Below are positions 27,150-36,349 of a DNA stretch of 64,000 nucleotides, one piece after another (within the stretch, counting starts at the first letter, position 1; each line of letters starts with the position of its first letter). Both the position numbers and the translations under genes were made by a program. Under the pieces are notes generated by a model that made no database searches, was not told the DNA's origin, and saw only the letters and a list, made by a program, of their open reading frames with translations. The stretch spans positions 10,408 to 74,407 of the forward strand of contig NZ_AUAP01000012.1 in assembly GCF_000428785.1 (NCBI RefSeq), read 5' to 3'. The stretch comes from Conchiformibius kuhniae DSM 17694. GTDB taxonomy: Bacteria > Pseudomonadota > Gammaproteobacteria > Burkholderiales > Neisseriaceae.

Positions 27150-27264
27150 GGCGCGTCATCAATCGACCGAAAAACATTGCACCGTCATTCCCACACATAT
27201 GGAAATGACGGTGTTTTTTATTGCACTGATTTTCATTGGGAAAACCCAAGAAGCAACACGCCCT
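27150..27264. repeat. short MITE-like element, degraded dRS3
   Basis: Left end GGCGCGTCATCAATCGACCG; core CATTCCCACACATATGGAAATG; right end CACGCCC-TA. The final TA provides the RDD gene's TAG stop. Confidence 0.65.
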
Positions 27265-27850
27265 ATGCCTCCTGCCGCATTTTTTCGCGCACCACCACCG
27301 TTTTGGCAAAACGGTCCTGCAAAGTGCGGTGGTCGTCTGTGGTTTGAAACAGCATCAGAAACGATGCCAAATACGGCAGCCAAATCAGCTCGTACACCGA
27401 AAAATTATCGTCCAAACGCAGCAACATCAACGTTCCGCCAATCATAATCACACACAGCAGCACAAACACCACCGTACGCAGCATCAGGCAGTGGAAAAAG
27501 CCCGCCACATGACCGTTGTCGCGGATAATGCGGATGCCCAGCAGCCGTTTGCCCAGCGTTTGCCCGCGCTGCGCCAGCCACAGCGCCTGCCACAGCACAT
27601 ACGCCGACAACAATACCGCCCCGCCCCACATCAGGGGCGACGCCAAAAACACATGCGCCCACACATCAAAATGGTGCGGGGTATGGCGCATCTGATACAC
27701 GCTCCACAACAAAGGTGCGGCTGCCAATGCCCCAAGCGCCGCATCCGCCACCGTTGCCAAAATGCGTTCGGCAGGCGAAGCGAGCAGCCAACGGTAACGT
27801 TTGTGTCCGTCTTGGAAACTGAAGGAAACTTGGTCGCGATAGGAACTCAT
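27263..27850 (-). CDS. RDD-family membrane protein (first of two)
   Basis: A 195-residue membrane protein from the ATG at 27850. It has about four hydrophobic segments and the RDD-family core GQTLGKRLLGIRIIRDNG, followed by the C-terminal DDHRTLQDRFAKTVVV. RDD proteins are mostly uncharacterised; some have been linked to ion exchange. A related gene lies just upstream (28063-28653). Confidence 0.82.
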   Translation of the reverse strand: MSSYRDQVSFSFQDGHKRYRWLLASPAERILATVADAALGALAAAPLLWSVYQMRHTPHHFDVWAHVFLASPLMWGGAVLLSAYVLWQALWLAQRGQTLGKRLLGIRIIRDNGHVAGFFHCLMLRTVVFVLLCVIMIGGTLMLLRLDDNFSVYELIWLPYLASFLMLFQTTDDHRTLQDRFAKTVVVREKMRQEA

Positions 27851-27898
27851 GGTTTGACCTTTTTTCTGTTTGTCTGCAATGTGCCAATTATATGGGCA

Positions 27899-28064
27899 GG
27901 GTGTGTCATCAACCGACCGCAAAACCCGCGCCATTATTTCCGCGCAAGCGGGAATCCGACCACCCGTTCAAACAAATCTTGCTAACAACATTGCGTGCCG
28001 ATGCAGGCATGACGGTATGTTTTACTGTACGGATTGCCGGCAGAAAAATTCAATGACACGCCCT
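27899..28064. repeat. MITE-like element between the two RDD genes
   Basis: Left end GGTGTGTCATCAACCGACCG, a degraded dRS3 (ATTTCCGCGCAAGCGGGAAT), right end AATGACACGCCC-TA, which gives the TAG stop of the second RDD gene. Confidence 0.65.
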
Positions 28065-28653
28065 AACGGTGTTTTTTCGGCAGCTTGATGACCACGGTTT
28101 TCGCCAGCATGTCTTGCAGGGTGCGGCGGTCGCGGGCGGCAAACATCATAATCACGCACGCCAAAGTTGCCAACAGATTCATCACATCGCCCCAAACGCT
28201 CTCATCAGACTTCGCCCCCGTTGCCAAGGTCAAGACCAAGCCCAATACGCCGATGATGATGCCGTAAACCACTTCGCGCAACAAAATCGCCCCGACAAAA
28301 CCCGGATTGCTGCCATCTTCCTTAATCAGGCGGATGCCGACAATTTTTTTGCCCAGCGTTTGACCGTGTTTGCTGTATTGGATTAACTGCCAAATGCCGT
28401 ATGCCAAAGGCAGCAGCAGCCACGCCGCAACCGCCAATCCCGATTGTTGCATGAATTGCGGTGAAAACTCGTTGGTTTCAATATTAAAGTTTTGAAACAG
28501 CACCACCAACATCGGCAAAATGGTGATAAACCAAAACACCGTGTTCAGCAACACCGCGCCCATACGCGCCCACGGCGATGCCAAATCCACTTCAATATCA
28601 TCGGTTTGCCCAAAGCTGAAAGGCGCGTTTTGTTCTTGGGAAGAATTTTGCAT
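28063..28653 (-). CDS. RDD-family membrane protein (second)
   Basis: A 196-residue protein from the ATG at 28653 (MQNSSQEQN). It shares layout and motifs with the preceding RDD gene: GQTLGKKIVGIRLIKEDGSN and ARDRRTLQDMLAKTVVI. There are four hydrophobic segments. The two probably arose by duplication and are now separated by a MITE-like element. Function unknown. Confidence 0.82.
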   Translation of the reverse strand: MQNSSQEQNAPFSFGQTDDIEVDLASPWARMGAVLLNTVFWFITILPMLVVLFQNFNIETNEFSPQFMQQSGLAVAAWLLLPLAYGIWQLIQYSKHGQTLGKKIVGIRLIKEDGSNPGFVGAILLREVVYGIIIGVLGLVLTLATGAKSDESVWGDVMNLLATLACVIMMFAARDRRTLQDMLAKTVVIKLPKKHR

Positions 28654-28785
28654 GATGCTGCTCCGTTGCGGGTTGGAAATTGCGCGTATTGTAGCCCAAT
28701 CTTTACCCGTTTTCACAAAAACCTTTGCTTTTGCCGCGCAACGGGTTCAAAATACCGCCTTTTTTACCACAGGATTGGAAACACG

Positions 28786-29907
28786 ATGAAAGTAGGATTT
28801 GTCGGTTGGCGCGGCATGGTCGGTTCGGTGCTGATGCAGCGTATGCGCGAAGAAAACGATTTCGCCCATATTCCGCAGGCGTTTTTCTTTACCACTTCCA
28901 ATGTGGGCGGCGCTGCCCCCGATTTCGGTCAGGACGAAAAAACGCTGCTGGACGCCAACGATGTGGCGCGTTTGGCGGAAATGGACATTATCGTTACTTG
29001 TCAGGGCGGCGATTACACCAAGTCGGTGTTCCGTCCTTTGCGCGAAAGCGGTTGGCAGGGTTATTGGATTGATGCGGCTTCGTCTTTGCGTATGGACGAT
29101 GATGCGGTAATTATTCTCGACCCGGTGAACCGTCATGTGATTGACGCGGGTTTGCAAAACGGCATCAAAAACTACATCGGCGGCAACTGCACGGTGTCGC
29201 TGATGCTGATGGCGTTGGGCGGTTTGTTTCAAAACGGTTTGGTGGAATGGGCGTCCAGCATGACCTATCAGGCGGCTTCGGGCGCGGGCGCGAAAAATAT
29301 GCGCGAATTGTTGTGCGGCATGGGCGCGATTCACCAAACCGTTGCCGCCGAGCTGGCCGACCCTGCGGGCGCGATTTTGGAGATTGACCGCAAGGTGGCG
29401 GATTTTCTCCGCAGCGATGAGTATCCGAAACAGCATTTCGGCGTGCCGCTTGCCGGCAGCCTGATTCCGTGGATTGACGCGGATTTGGGCAATGGTCAAT
29501 CCAAAGAAGAATGGAAAGGCGGCGTGGAAACCAATAAGATTTTGGCTTCCAAACAAGAGGTTGTGGTGGAAGGTTTGTGCATCCGCACCGGCGCGATGCG
29601 TTGCCACAGCCAAGCCATCACGCTGAAACTGAAACAGGATTTGCCGGTAAACGAAATCGAGTCGCTGCTGGCGGGCGCAAACGATTGGGTGAAAGTCGTC
29701 CCGAACAACAAGGAAGCCAGCATGCACGAGCTGACCCCCGCCGCCGTTACCGGCACGCTCACCGTTCCCGTAGGGCGCATCCGCAAGCTGGCGATGGGCG
29801 GCGAGTACATTAGCGCGTTTACGGTGGGCGACCAGCTTTTGTGGGGCGCCGCCGAGCCGTTGCGGCGGATGTTGCGGATTATTTTGGGCAATCTGCCGCA
29901 AAGCTGA
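28786..29907 (+). CDS. asd: aspartate-semialdehyde dehydrogenase
   Basis: Makes aspartate semialdehyde from aspartyl phosphate, the branch point to lysine/diaminopimelate, threonine and methionine. 373 residues from the ATG at 28786. The NADP loop is GFVGWRGMVGSVLMQRM. The active-site Cys is in GGNCTVSLM. ASGAGAKNMRELL and the catalytic His region RCHSQAITLKL are present. This is the Gram-negative long form. A 13-bp inverted repeat follows the gene. Confidence 0.97.
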   Translation: MKVGFVGWRGMVGSVLMQRMREENDFAHIPQAFFFTTSNVGGAAPDFGQDEKTLLDANDVARLAEMDIIVTCQGGDYTKSVFRPLRESGWQGYWIDAASSLRMDDDAVIILDPVNRHVIDAGLQNGIKNYIGGNCTVSLMLMALGGLFQNGLVEWASSMTYQAASGAGAKNMRELLCGMGAIHQTVAAELADPAGAILEIDRKVADFLRSDEYPKQHFGVPLAGSLIPWIDADLGNGQSKEEWKGGVETNKILASKQEVVVEGLCIRTGAMRCHSQAITLKLKQDLPVNEIESLLAGANDWVKVVPNNKEASMHELTPAAVTGTLTVPVGRIRKLAMGGEYISAFTVGDQLLWGAAEPLRRMLRIILGNLPQS

Positions 29908-29921
29908 TGCCCGCCGTCAAA

Positions 29922-29955
29922 CAACCCGCCGTATCGCACAGCATACGGCGGGTTG
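29922..29955. terminator. inverted repeat between convergent genes
   Basis: Perfect 13-bp stem CAACCCGCCGTAT / ATACGGCGGGTTG with an 8-base loop between asd and the roadblock gene. There is no T run, so its strength is uncertain. Confidence 0.6.
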
Positions 29956-29975
29956 CTTGCTGATGCGCCACCAAA

Positions 29976-30341
29976 CTACACCACCATCGCTTCCGCACAA
30001 AACATGGCATTGCGGCAGATGGACAAATTTGCCGTTTTCCGGTCGATGATGATGTAAATAAACATATTCTCACGCTGCGAACAGGGGCAGAGCAGGTGGT
30101 ATTGCTGTTTCAGGCTGATGAGAATGTCGCGCAGGGCATCGTCCCGATGCAGCATGCTGACGGTTCGCTGCTGGGCGCGGATGATGTTCGTTCCGCCCGC
30201 CATCACGATTTCCAAATCGGTATTGTTGCCCGAACCTTCCGAAGCCGCCATAATCATGCCGCTTTCATAATCCACCACCGCCGCCGCCAGCACGCCTTTC
30301 ACCGCCACCAACGCATCGGTCAATTCTTGCAGGTTTTTCAC
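29976..30341 (-). CDS. roadblock/LC7-domain protein
   Basis: A 121-residue protein with the roadblock/LC7 fold pattern (LQELTDALVAVKGVLAAAVVD, MIMAASEG, and a long helix after GGTNIIRAQ). I choose the GTG at 30341, which has GGAAGAAGG upstream; the longer open frame has no such site. Members of this fold bind small GTPases in other bacteria (for example MglB). No partner GTPase is adjacent, so the role is open. Confidence 0.72.
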   Translation of the reverse strand: MKNLQELTDALVAVKGVLAAAVVDYESGMIMAASEGSGNNTDLEIVMAGGTNIIRAQQRTVSMLHRDDALRDILISLKQQYHLLCPCSQRENMFIYIIIDRKTANLSICRNAMFCAEAMVV

Positions 30342-31061
30342 ACCTTCTTCCTTTCTGCAACTGCACACATCTGCCACCGCCGATTGCTTGCCTGACTGCC
30401 CTGCCCGCACCCCGTTGATGCGGTTTGTTTTGTGTATCCGCAAAGCCAAGCCCATCGGCGGAATGATTTTCGGTTTTTCCGTTGCCACGCACGGCACAAG
30501 GGCGCTGCCCCGATTTACCTGTTTTGCCTGCCATCACCCGCAACGGGGCAAACCGAAAAAATTTTGATGAAAAATGGCGGGGCATTTTCGCTGAAAACAT
30601 TTTTGTTGAAAACCGCATTTTGCACAGAATTTGTTCTAACGCATATTTATGGCAGAGCGCGTTTGTTTTTTACGCCGACACCGAACGGCGGCGCGGCAAA
30701 CGGCATATACGATACGGTTTTGTTCCGTTTATTGTCATTTATGACACCTGTCCGGCACCAAAGCACGGCGCGGCACACGCACCCCGAAATCACACCACCC
30801 GAATAATCATTCCATAAAAAACAAATAGATTGTTTGCAATAAGAAGTGTGAAAATGCCCGAATTGCCCGCCAAACGGCGTGCCAAAACCCCGCCGCCGGA
30901 CGCATGGAGATGCGCCAAGCACCTGCCGTGCCACGCATGGGCGCACCGCCTTATGATTAACAAAACCTATCACCCCGACACACCGCCCCAACCCCGCACA
31001 AAAAACCAAGCATTTGAACAGCATCGGCTATAATCCGCCCTTTTCACAACAGGAAATTCTT
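30342..31061. other. 720-base intergenic region, no supported gene
   Basis: Short frames in all directions lack ribosome sites and protein-like composition. Near the right end TATAAT (31028-31033) lies 28 bases before the NRAMP-type gene and may be its -10 box. Confidence 0.5.
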
Positions 31062-32315
31062 ATGGACACCCAACAACAAACCACACGCTGGCGGCAGCGT
31101 TTTCAGGCGATGGGGCCGGGCATCATGATGGCGTCGGCGGCGGTGGGCGGCTCGCACATCATCGCCTCCACCCAAGCGGGCGCACTCTACGGCTGGCAGC
31201 TTGCCTTGATTATCGTGCTGGCCAACCTGTTCAAATACCCGTTTTTCCGCTTTGCCCCGCAATACACACTGGCAACGGGCAAAAGCCTGCTGGAAGGCTA
31301 TGCCGAACAAAACCGACTGTATTTGTGGCTGTTTTTCCTGCTCAACCTGTTTGCTACCGTGATTAACACGGCGGCGGTGGCGATGCTGTGCGCGGCGATT
31401 TTGAATTTCGTGCTGCCCGCCACCCTGACGGTGAACACCTTGGCAGGGCTGGTGTTGGCAACCTCAGTCGCCCTGCTGCTGCTCGCGCCCTACCGCACGG
31501 TGGACAACGTTTCCAAAATCATCATGATTAGCCTGACCTTAACCACCGGCGCGGCGGTGCTTGCGGCGGCCGCCAACGGCAACGGCACACCCGCAGCCGA
31601 TTTTGTCGCGCCCAGCCCATGGAACATGGCATCACTGGCATTCATTGTCGCACTGATGGGCTGGATGCCCGCACCGATTGAAATTTCCGTCATCAACTCG
31701 CTGTGGGTGTCTGCCAAACGCACCTTGAGCAAAGTCCGCTACGAAGACGGCTTGTTCGACTTCAATGTGGGCTACATCGGCACAGCATTGTTGGCATTGG
31801 TGTTTTTGGCATTGGGCGCATTGGTGCAATACGGCACGGGTACGGAAGTGAAAACGGCGGGCGGCGCCTACATCGGGCAACTGATTGACATGTACGCCGC
31901 CACCATCGGCGAATGGTCGCGCTGGCTGGTGGCGTTTATCGCCTTTGCCTGCATGTACGGCACCACGCTCACCGTGATTGACGGCTACTCGCGCAGCAAT
32001 ATGGAAGCCCTGCGCCTGATTGCGGGCTGGCACAAAACCTCCAACCGCATGCTGACGGCGTGGATTGCCTTTGCCGCACTGTCGGGATTGGGCGTGATTG
32101 TGTTTTTCAAAGGCGCGGTGATGGCGATGCTGAAATTTGCCATGATTGCTTCGTTTGTGAGTACGCCCGTGTTTGCGTGGCTGAACCTGACTTTGGTGCG
32201 GCAGGGCGGCGAACACGCGCCCAAACCTTGGCTGATGGCGTTGGCGTGGTTGGGTTTGGCGTATTTGAGCGGATTTGCGGTGCTGTTTTTGTTGCAGCAA
32301 ACGGGTGTTTTATAG
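31062..32315 (+). CDS. NRAMP-fold transporter of the divergent type
   Basis: A 417-residue membrane protein with 11-12 helices and clear NRAMP-family layout (GPGIMMASAAVGGSHIIAST in helix 1; ALMGWMPAPIEIS in helix 6). The DPGN metal-binding motif of helix 1 in true Mn/Fe NRAMPs is absent, replaced by VGGSH, although the helix-6 Met-Pro is kept. The substrate therefore should not be assumed to be manganese. The ATG at 31062 has AGGAAA upstream. It ends just before a MITE-like element. Confidence 0.85.
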   Translation: MDTQQQTTRWRQRFQAMGPGIMMASAAVGGSHIIASTQAGALYGWQLALIIVLANLFKYPFFRFAPQYTLATGKSLLEGYAEQNRLYLWLFFLLNLFATVINTAAVAMLCAAILNFVLPATLTVNTLAGLVLATSVALLLLAPYRTVDNVSKIIMISLTLTTGAAVLAAAANGNGTPAADFVAPSPWNMASLAFIVALMGWMPAPIEISVINSLWVSAKRTLSKVRYEDGLFDFNVGYIGTALLALVFLALGALVQYGTGTEVKTAGGAYIGQLIDMYAATIGEWSRWLVAFIAFACMYGTTLTVIDGYSRSNMEALRLIAGWHKTSNRMLTAWIAFAALSGLGVIVFFKGAVMAMLKFAMIASFVSTPVFAWLNLTLVRQGGEHAPKPWLMALAWLGLAYLSGFAVLFLLQQTGVL

Positions 32316-32318
32316 TTA

Positions 32319-32516
32319 GGGCACGCCATCAATTGACCGATACAACCCTGTACCGTCATTCCCGCGAATGCGGGAATCCAAGTCGAAGCGCAACAAACTC
32401 TGATAAAATATCGCTTGCAGGTCATCAGACGGTGGATTCCCGCCTACGCGGGAATGACGGCGTATTTTTATATTATACTGATTTTCAGTAGAAAAATTTA
32501 AATGATGACACACCCC
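32319..32516. repeat. MITE-like element with two dRS3 sites
   Basis: Begins TTA-GGGCACGCCATCAATTGACC and ends AAATGATGACACACCCC. dRS3 sites at 32358-32377 and 32436-32455. Confidence 0.75.
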
Positions 32517-32584
32517 ATGTTCTTTCATTTTCATACGGCACCGGTTTGCCTTGTATAGAAAACAAATCACATCAACCACATACA

Positions 32585-34252
32585 TCAAAACAAATGGCAG
32601 GTGCCGTCCGTTTCGCAATTGGCGCGGCGGTAAAGCCGAATCAGCCGCATGGTGGAAGCATCGTGCGGCTGCGCCGCCAAAGTGCCGTTCAGCTCCGCCA
32701 ACACCGTTCCTGCCAACTGCTTACCCAATTCCACTCCCCATTGGTCGAAGCTGTTGATGCCCCACACCACGCCTTGCACAAACACCTTGTGTTCGTACAG
32801 CGCCACCAGCGAGCCCATATTCAACGGGTCGATTTTGTCCAGCAAAATCATATTAGTGGGGCGGTTGCCCGAAAAGACTTTGTGCGGCACCAGCGCATCG
32901 GCTGCCGCTTCGTCCATGCCTTGCGCCAACAGCTCCGCCCGTGCTTCGGCGGCGGTTTTGCCGCGCATAAACGCTTCGGCTTGGGCAAACACATTGCTGA
33001 GCAAAATCTCGTGGTGTCCGGGCAGGTTGCCCTGCTTGTCCAGCGACACAATCAAATCGGCAGGTGTCAGGTGCGTGCCTTGATGCAGCAGTTGGAAAAA
33101 AGCGTGCTGCCCGTTGATGCCCGTTTCGCCCCACACAATCGGGCCGGTGGCATATCCGGCAAGCGTGCCGTCTTTGCGCGTTTGCTTGCCGTTGGACTCC
33201 ATGTCCAACTGCTGGATAAATTTGGGAAAACGGTGCAAAAGCTGGTCGTAGGGCGCAATCAGGTGCGTGGACGCGCCGTAAAAATTGATGTACCAGATGC
33301 CCAGCATCGCCAACACCACAGGCATATTGCGCGCCAAAGGCGCACAGGCGAAATGTTCGTCCATCAGTTGCGCCCCTTCCAGCATTTTGACGAAGTTGTC
33401 TTCGCCCAAATACAGCATAATCGGCAAGCCGATGGCAGACCACAGGCTGTAGCGTCCGCCCACCCAATCCCAAAATTCAAACATGTGCGCGGTGTCGATG
33501 CCGAACGCCGCCACCGCTTCATGGTTGGTGGACACGGCAACAAAATGTTTGGCAATGTCTGCCTCCCCCGCCCCGCGCAAAAACCATTCGCGGGCGGTTT
33601 TGGCATTGGTGAGGGTTTCCTGCGTGGTGAAGGTTTTGGAGGCAATCACAAACAGGGTGGTGGCGGGGTGGACTTTTGCCAGCACGCCCGCCAACTGCAT
33701 GCCGTCCACATTGGAAACAAAGTGCATGTTCAAGCGCGGATGTCCGTAGGGCTTGAGCGCGGAACACATCATCAGGGGGCCCAAATCCGAGCCGCCGATG
33801 CCGATATTGACCACATCGGTAATCACCTGACCGGTATGCCCCAGCCACTGCCCGCTCCGCACGGCATGGGCAAAACGCCCCATTTTCGCCAGCACCGCGT
33901 GAATTTTCGGCATCACGTTTTCGCCGTCCGTGCAAACGGGCGCATCGCCGCGCCGGCGCAATGCGGTGTGCAGGGCGGCGCGTTGTTCGGTGGTGTTGAT
34001 TTTTTCGCCGCCAAACATCGCCGCCCTTTGTTCCGGCACGCCGCTTTGTTCCGCCAACTCGGTCAAATGGCGCAGAATCGTGTCGTTAATGCGGTTTTTG
34101 GCAAAATCCAAGTGAATCCCGCCCACGTCCAGCCAATAACGCTCGGCGCGCTGCGGGTCTTGCGCGAACCAATCGCGCATGTGCGTGCGGCAAGTTTCGC
34201 GGTAATCCTGCGCCAACTGCTGCCACGCGGGCAAATCGGTGGGGTGGGACAT
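32585..34252 (-). CDS. pgi: glucose-6-phosphate isomerase
   Basis: Interconverts glucose-6-phosphate and fructose-6-phosphate. 555 residues from the ATG at 34252 (MSHPTDLPAWQQL), with AGGAAA upstream. The motifs VVNIGIGGSDLGP, VIASKTFTTQETLTNA, GGRYSLWSAIGLP, and GINSFDQWGVELGK with the catalytic Lys are present. It is divergent from a small membrane-protein gene. Confidence 0.97.
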   Translation of the reverse strand: MSHPTDLPAWQQLAQDYRETCRTHMRDWFAQDPQRAERYWLDVGGIHLDFAKNRINDTILRHLTELAEQSGVPEQRAAMFGGEKINTTEQRAALHTALRRRGDAPVCTDGENVMPKIHAVLAKMGRFAHAVRSGQWLGHTGQVITDVVNIGIGGSDLGPLMMCSALKPYGHPRLNMHFVSNVDGMQLAGVLAKVHPATTLFVIASKTFTTQETLTNAKTAREWFLRGAGEADIAKHFVAVSTNHEAVAAFGIDTAHMFEFWDWVGGRYSLWSAIGLPIMLYLGEDNFVKMLEGAQLMDEHFACAPLARNMPVVLAMLGIWYINFYGASTHLIAPYDQLLHRFPKFIQQLDMESNGKQTRKDGTLAGYATGPIVWGETGINGQHAFFQLLHQGTHLTPADLIVSLDKQGNLPGHHEILLSNVFAQAEAFMRGKTAAEARAELLAQGMDEAAADALVPHKVFSGNRPTNMILLDKIDPLNMGSLVALYEHKVFVQGVVWGINSFDQWGVELGKQLAGTVLAELNGTLAAQPHDASTMRLIRLYRRANCETDGTCHLF

Positions 34253-34316
34253 GGCATTTTCCTGACAAAAATATAAGGACATACACTATAATCGCGCTTT
34301 TTCGGAATGTAAACCC

Positions 34317-34532
34317 ATGTGGCATATTGTGCTGATTGGCTATGTTTTCACCACCATGATGTTTGCACTGGCGCAGCCGGGCATTGCCAGAAAACTGATT
34401 TATTTGATGTTTTTCACCGTTTTGCCAACGGTGTTTTCGGTGTGGGTGGCACTGGTGCGCCGCCGCAACCGCTTGATGAAGCTGGAAGATGCGCGACAAA
34501 ATACCGAAAATCGGGAAAATCGGGCGCAATAG
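34317..34532 (+). CDS. small membrane protein divergent from pgi
   Basis: A 71-residue protein with two hydrophobic segments (about 3-20 and 26-47) and a basic, polar tail (RRRNRLMKLEDAR). It has no known motif. The spacing and composition look genuine, and it ends just before a bidirectional terminator. Confidence 0.7.
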   Translation: MWHIVLIGYVFTTMMFALAQPGIARKLIYLMFFTVLPTVFSVWVALVRRRNRLMKLEDARQNTENRENRAQ

Positions 34533-34541
34533 AACGGAAAA

Positions 34542-34567
34542 CAAGCCCTGACAACCGTCAGGGCTTG
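34542..34567. terminator. bidirectional terminator
   Basis: 11-bp stem CAAGCCCTGAC / GTCAGGGCTTG with an AACC loop. In the minus direction it is followed by TTTT, downstream of tRNA-Lys. Confidence 0.8.
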
Positions 34568-34574
34568 CTGTGTT

Positions 34575-34650
34575 TGGTGGGTCGTGAGCGATTCGAACGC
34601 TCGACCAACGGATTAAAAGTCCGCTGCTCTACCGACTGAGCTAACGACCC
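34575..34650 (-). tRNA. tRNA-Lys (anticodon TTT)
   Basis: 76 nt including encoded CCA. The acceptor stem is GGGTCGT/ACGACCC, the D-arm segment is AGCTCAGTCGGTAGAGC, the anticodon loop is ACTTTTAAT, and the T-arm is CGAGCGTTCGAATCGCTC. Confidence 0.96.
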
Positions 34651-34731
34651 GCGAAAAAGTAAATTCTAGTCTTTCGCGGCAAAAATGTCAATACCCGCTC
34701 GACAAAAACCGCCAAGCATCTGTTTGAAAAA

Positions 34732-35379
34732 TCAAAACAGGGCGTCGATGGCTTCGGTTTGGCGGTTGTTTTGCGCGGGACGGACGGGGGTGAGTTCACG
34801 CTCGCCCGAAGAAGCTTGGCTTTGGCGGGACGGACGGCTGTTGCCCGAATCGCTGTTGCGGTTGCGCGGCGGCAGGGGGCGTTCGCGCGGCACATTGACC
34901 GGCTCGAGCGCAACTTCGCCGCCGGTGTTTTGGCTGCGTTGCGAACGTGTGTTTTGTGCCGCTTCGGCGTTGGCGGTTTCGCGGGGCGGGCGCTTCGGAC
35001 GCGGTTTGCGCGGCACCTGCTGCCCGCCGGTGAGGGCGCGGGTATTGACGGGCGGCAGCGCGGCAGCCGAGTCGGCATTGAGCGCGCTGGCGGCGGCTTC
35101 GGCTTCTTTGCGGCGGTCGGGGTCGGCCGGCGCGGAGGCGGCTTCAGCACCCGGATTGGCGGTGGCAACGGTTACCGGACGGCCGTCCGGCGACATCGCC
35201 TCCACCGGCGCGGCCGATGCGCCGTTTTCCTGCTGCACGATGGCCGCCGTACGCTTGGGCGTGCGGGTAACTTCAAAATAAACCAAAGCCATCAACGCAC
35301 TGACAATAAGCGTCCCCAATGCCAGCAATCCGAGCAGGATGTTGCCGAAGGTGAATTTGGAATTGGTGTGGTTCGACAT
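34732..35379 (-). CDS. single-pass membrane protein with Pro/Ala/Arg-rich tail
   Basis: A 215-residue protein with one hydrophobic segment (about residues 12-35) after a short polar N-terminus (MSNHTNSKFTFG). The rest is low-complexity and probably disordered, rich in Pro, Ala, Arg and Asn. The layout suggests a cytoplasmic N-terminus and a periplasmic tail, but topology is inferred. I do not recognise a family. It lies downstream of the BON-domain lipoprotein gene in the same direction. Confidence 0.7.
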   Translation of the reverse strand: MSNHTNSKFTFGNILLGLLALGTLIVSALMALVYFEVTRTPKRTAAIVQQENGASAAPVEAMSPDGRPVTVATANPGAEAASAPADPDRRKEAEAAASALNADSAAALPPVNTRALTGGQQVPRKPRPKRPPRETANAEAAQNTRSQRSQNTGGEVALEPVNVPRERPLPPRNRNSDSGNSRPSRQSQASSGERELTPVRPAQNNRQTEAIDALF

Positions 35380-35461
35380 AAAATTTCCGTTCAGACCGTG
35401 CCGTAACCGTTTGCCCGCCCGATGCCCGCGCCAAAGGCGGCAAAGGGACGGCGCACGGCGG

Positions 35462-36073
35462 TCAATAAGGCGATTCGGTATAGTTTTCGTACAGGGTAAC
35501 CACGCTGATGACGCCCGGCGTGGTGCTGACGCGCTGGTTCACCGCAGCCTGCTGCTCGGGGCTGAGCATGCCCATCACATAGGTTACGCCCGCATAAGTT
35601 ACCACCTTGACGTGTCCGGGATAAACGCCCTGCACGTTCAACAAATTGGCGCGAACCCGTGCGGTAATCGAAGTATCGTTGCTGATGTCGGCGGCGGTGC
35701 GGGCGGTGGTGGCGACATTGATGTGGTTGTACACGGCGGCGGCGCTGCGCTCGGCACGGGCGATGCGCTCGACCGTTTGACGGTCTGCCTGCGTTGCCAC
35801 CTGACCGAGCAGCAGCAGACGGCGGTTGTAGCTGACCACCGACACCGAAGGCTTGAACCCGCCGTAGCTGTTGCGGCGCAAAATCGCCTGCGCCTTGCTT
35901 TTCACATGCAGTTCCATCACTTGGTCGTCGGCCTGCGAGCCTGCCGAACGCCGGTCGGTAATTGAAGAAGCGGCCAGCCCGCCGCCGATAAGGGCTGCGG
36001 CACAACCGCTCAGGCCGGCCGCGACCAAAGTCGCCAAAATAGCGGTTTGCAAACCTGTTTTCCACGGTCTCAT
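35462..36073 (-). CDS. dolP: BON-domain outer-membrane lipoprotein (DolP/YraP type)
   Basis: A 203-residue lipoprotein with lipobox LSGC (Cys24). Two BON domains follow (about 48-115 and 125-195), with the typical GV/TYVMGMLSPEQQ strand-turn. This matches DolP (YraP), which supports outer-membrane integrity; the meningococcal relative is antigen GNA2091. In many genomes it lies near yraN or gmhA-type genes, which are not seen here. Confidence 0.88.
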   Translation of the reverse strand: MRPWKTGLQTAILATLVAAGLSGCAAALIGGGLAASSITDRRSAGSQADDQVMELHVKSKAQAILRRNSYGGFKPSVSVVSYNRRLLLLGQVATQADRQTVERIARAERSAAAVYNHINVATTARTAADISNDTSITARVRANLLNVQGVYPGHVKVVTYAGVTYVMGMLSPEQQAAVNQRVSTTPGVISVVTLYENYTESPY

Positions 36074-36349
36074 GCGGGAGACTCCTTATATTTGGTTGGG
36101 GAGTGGTTAAAGACAAAAACGGGCGGCAACGCCCGACCGCTTCGATTTTAACGTTTTTTGGCAGTCTATGCACATGATTTCTGCCATTTGTCCGTTTGCA
36201 AGACGCGTTTGCGGCGCGGATTTCGCCCCAAACGGTTTATTTTTTCTCTCAAGGGCGACATTTGCGGTAAAATAAGCCGCTTTTGCCCGACCGTTTAGCC
36301 GAGCGCGGGCAAACTGTTCCGTTTAACCCGACCGGAGAAGCATCGCCTT

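Noticed and set aside
30432..31024. Several open frames of 60-125 codons
   Set aside because: They overlap each other on both strands, lack ribosome sites and have improbable composition.
31062..32315. Labelling the NRAMP-fold gene mntH
   Set aside because: The DPGN motif that marks manganese transporters is missing.
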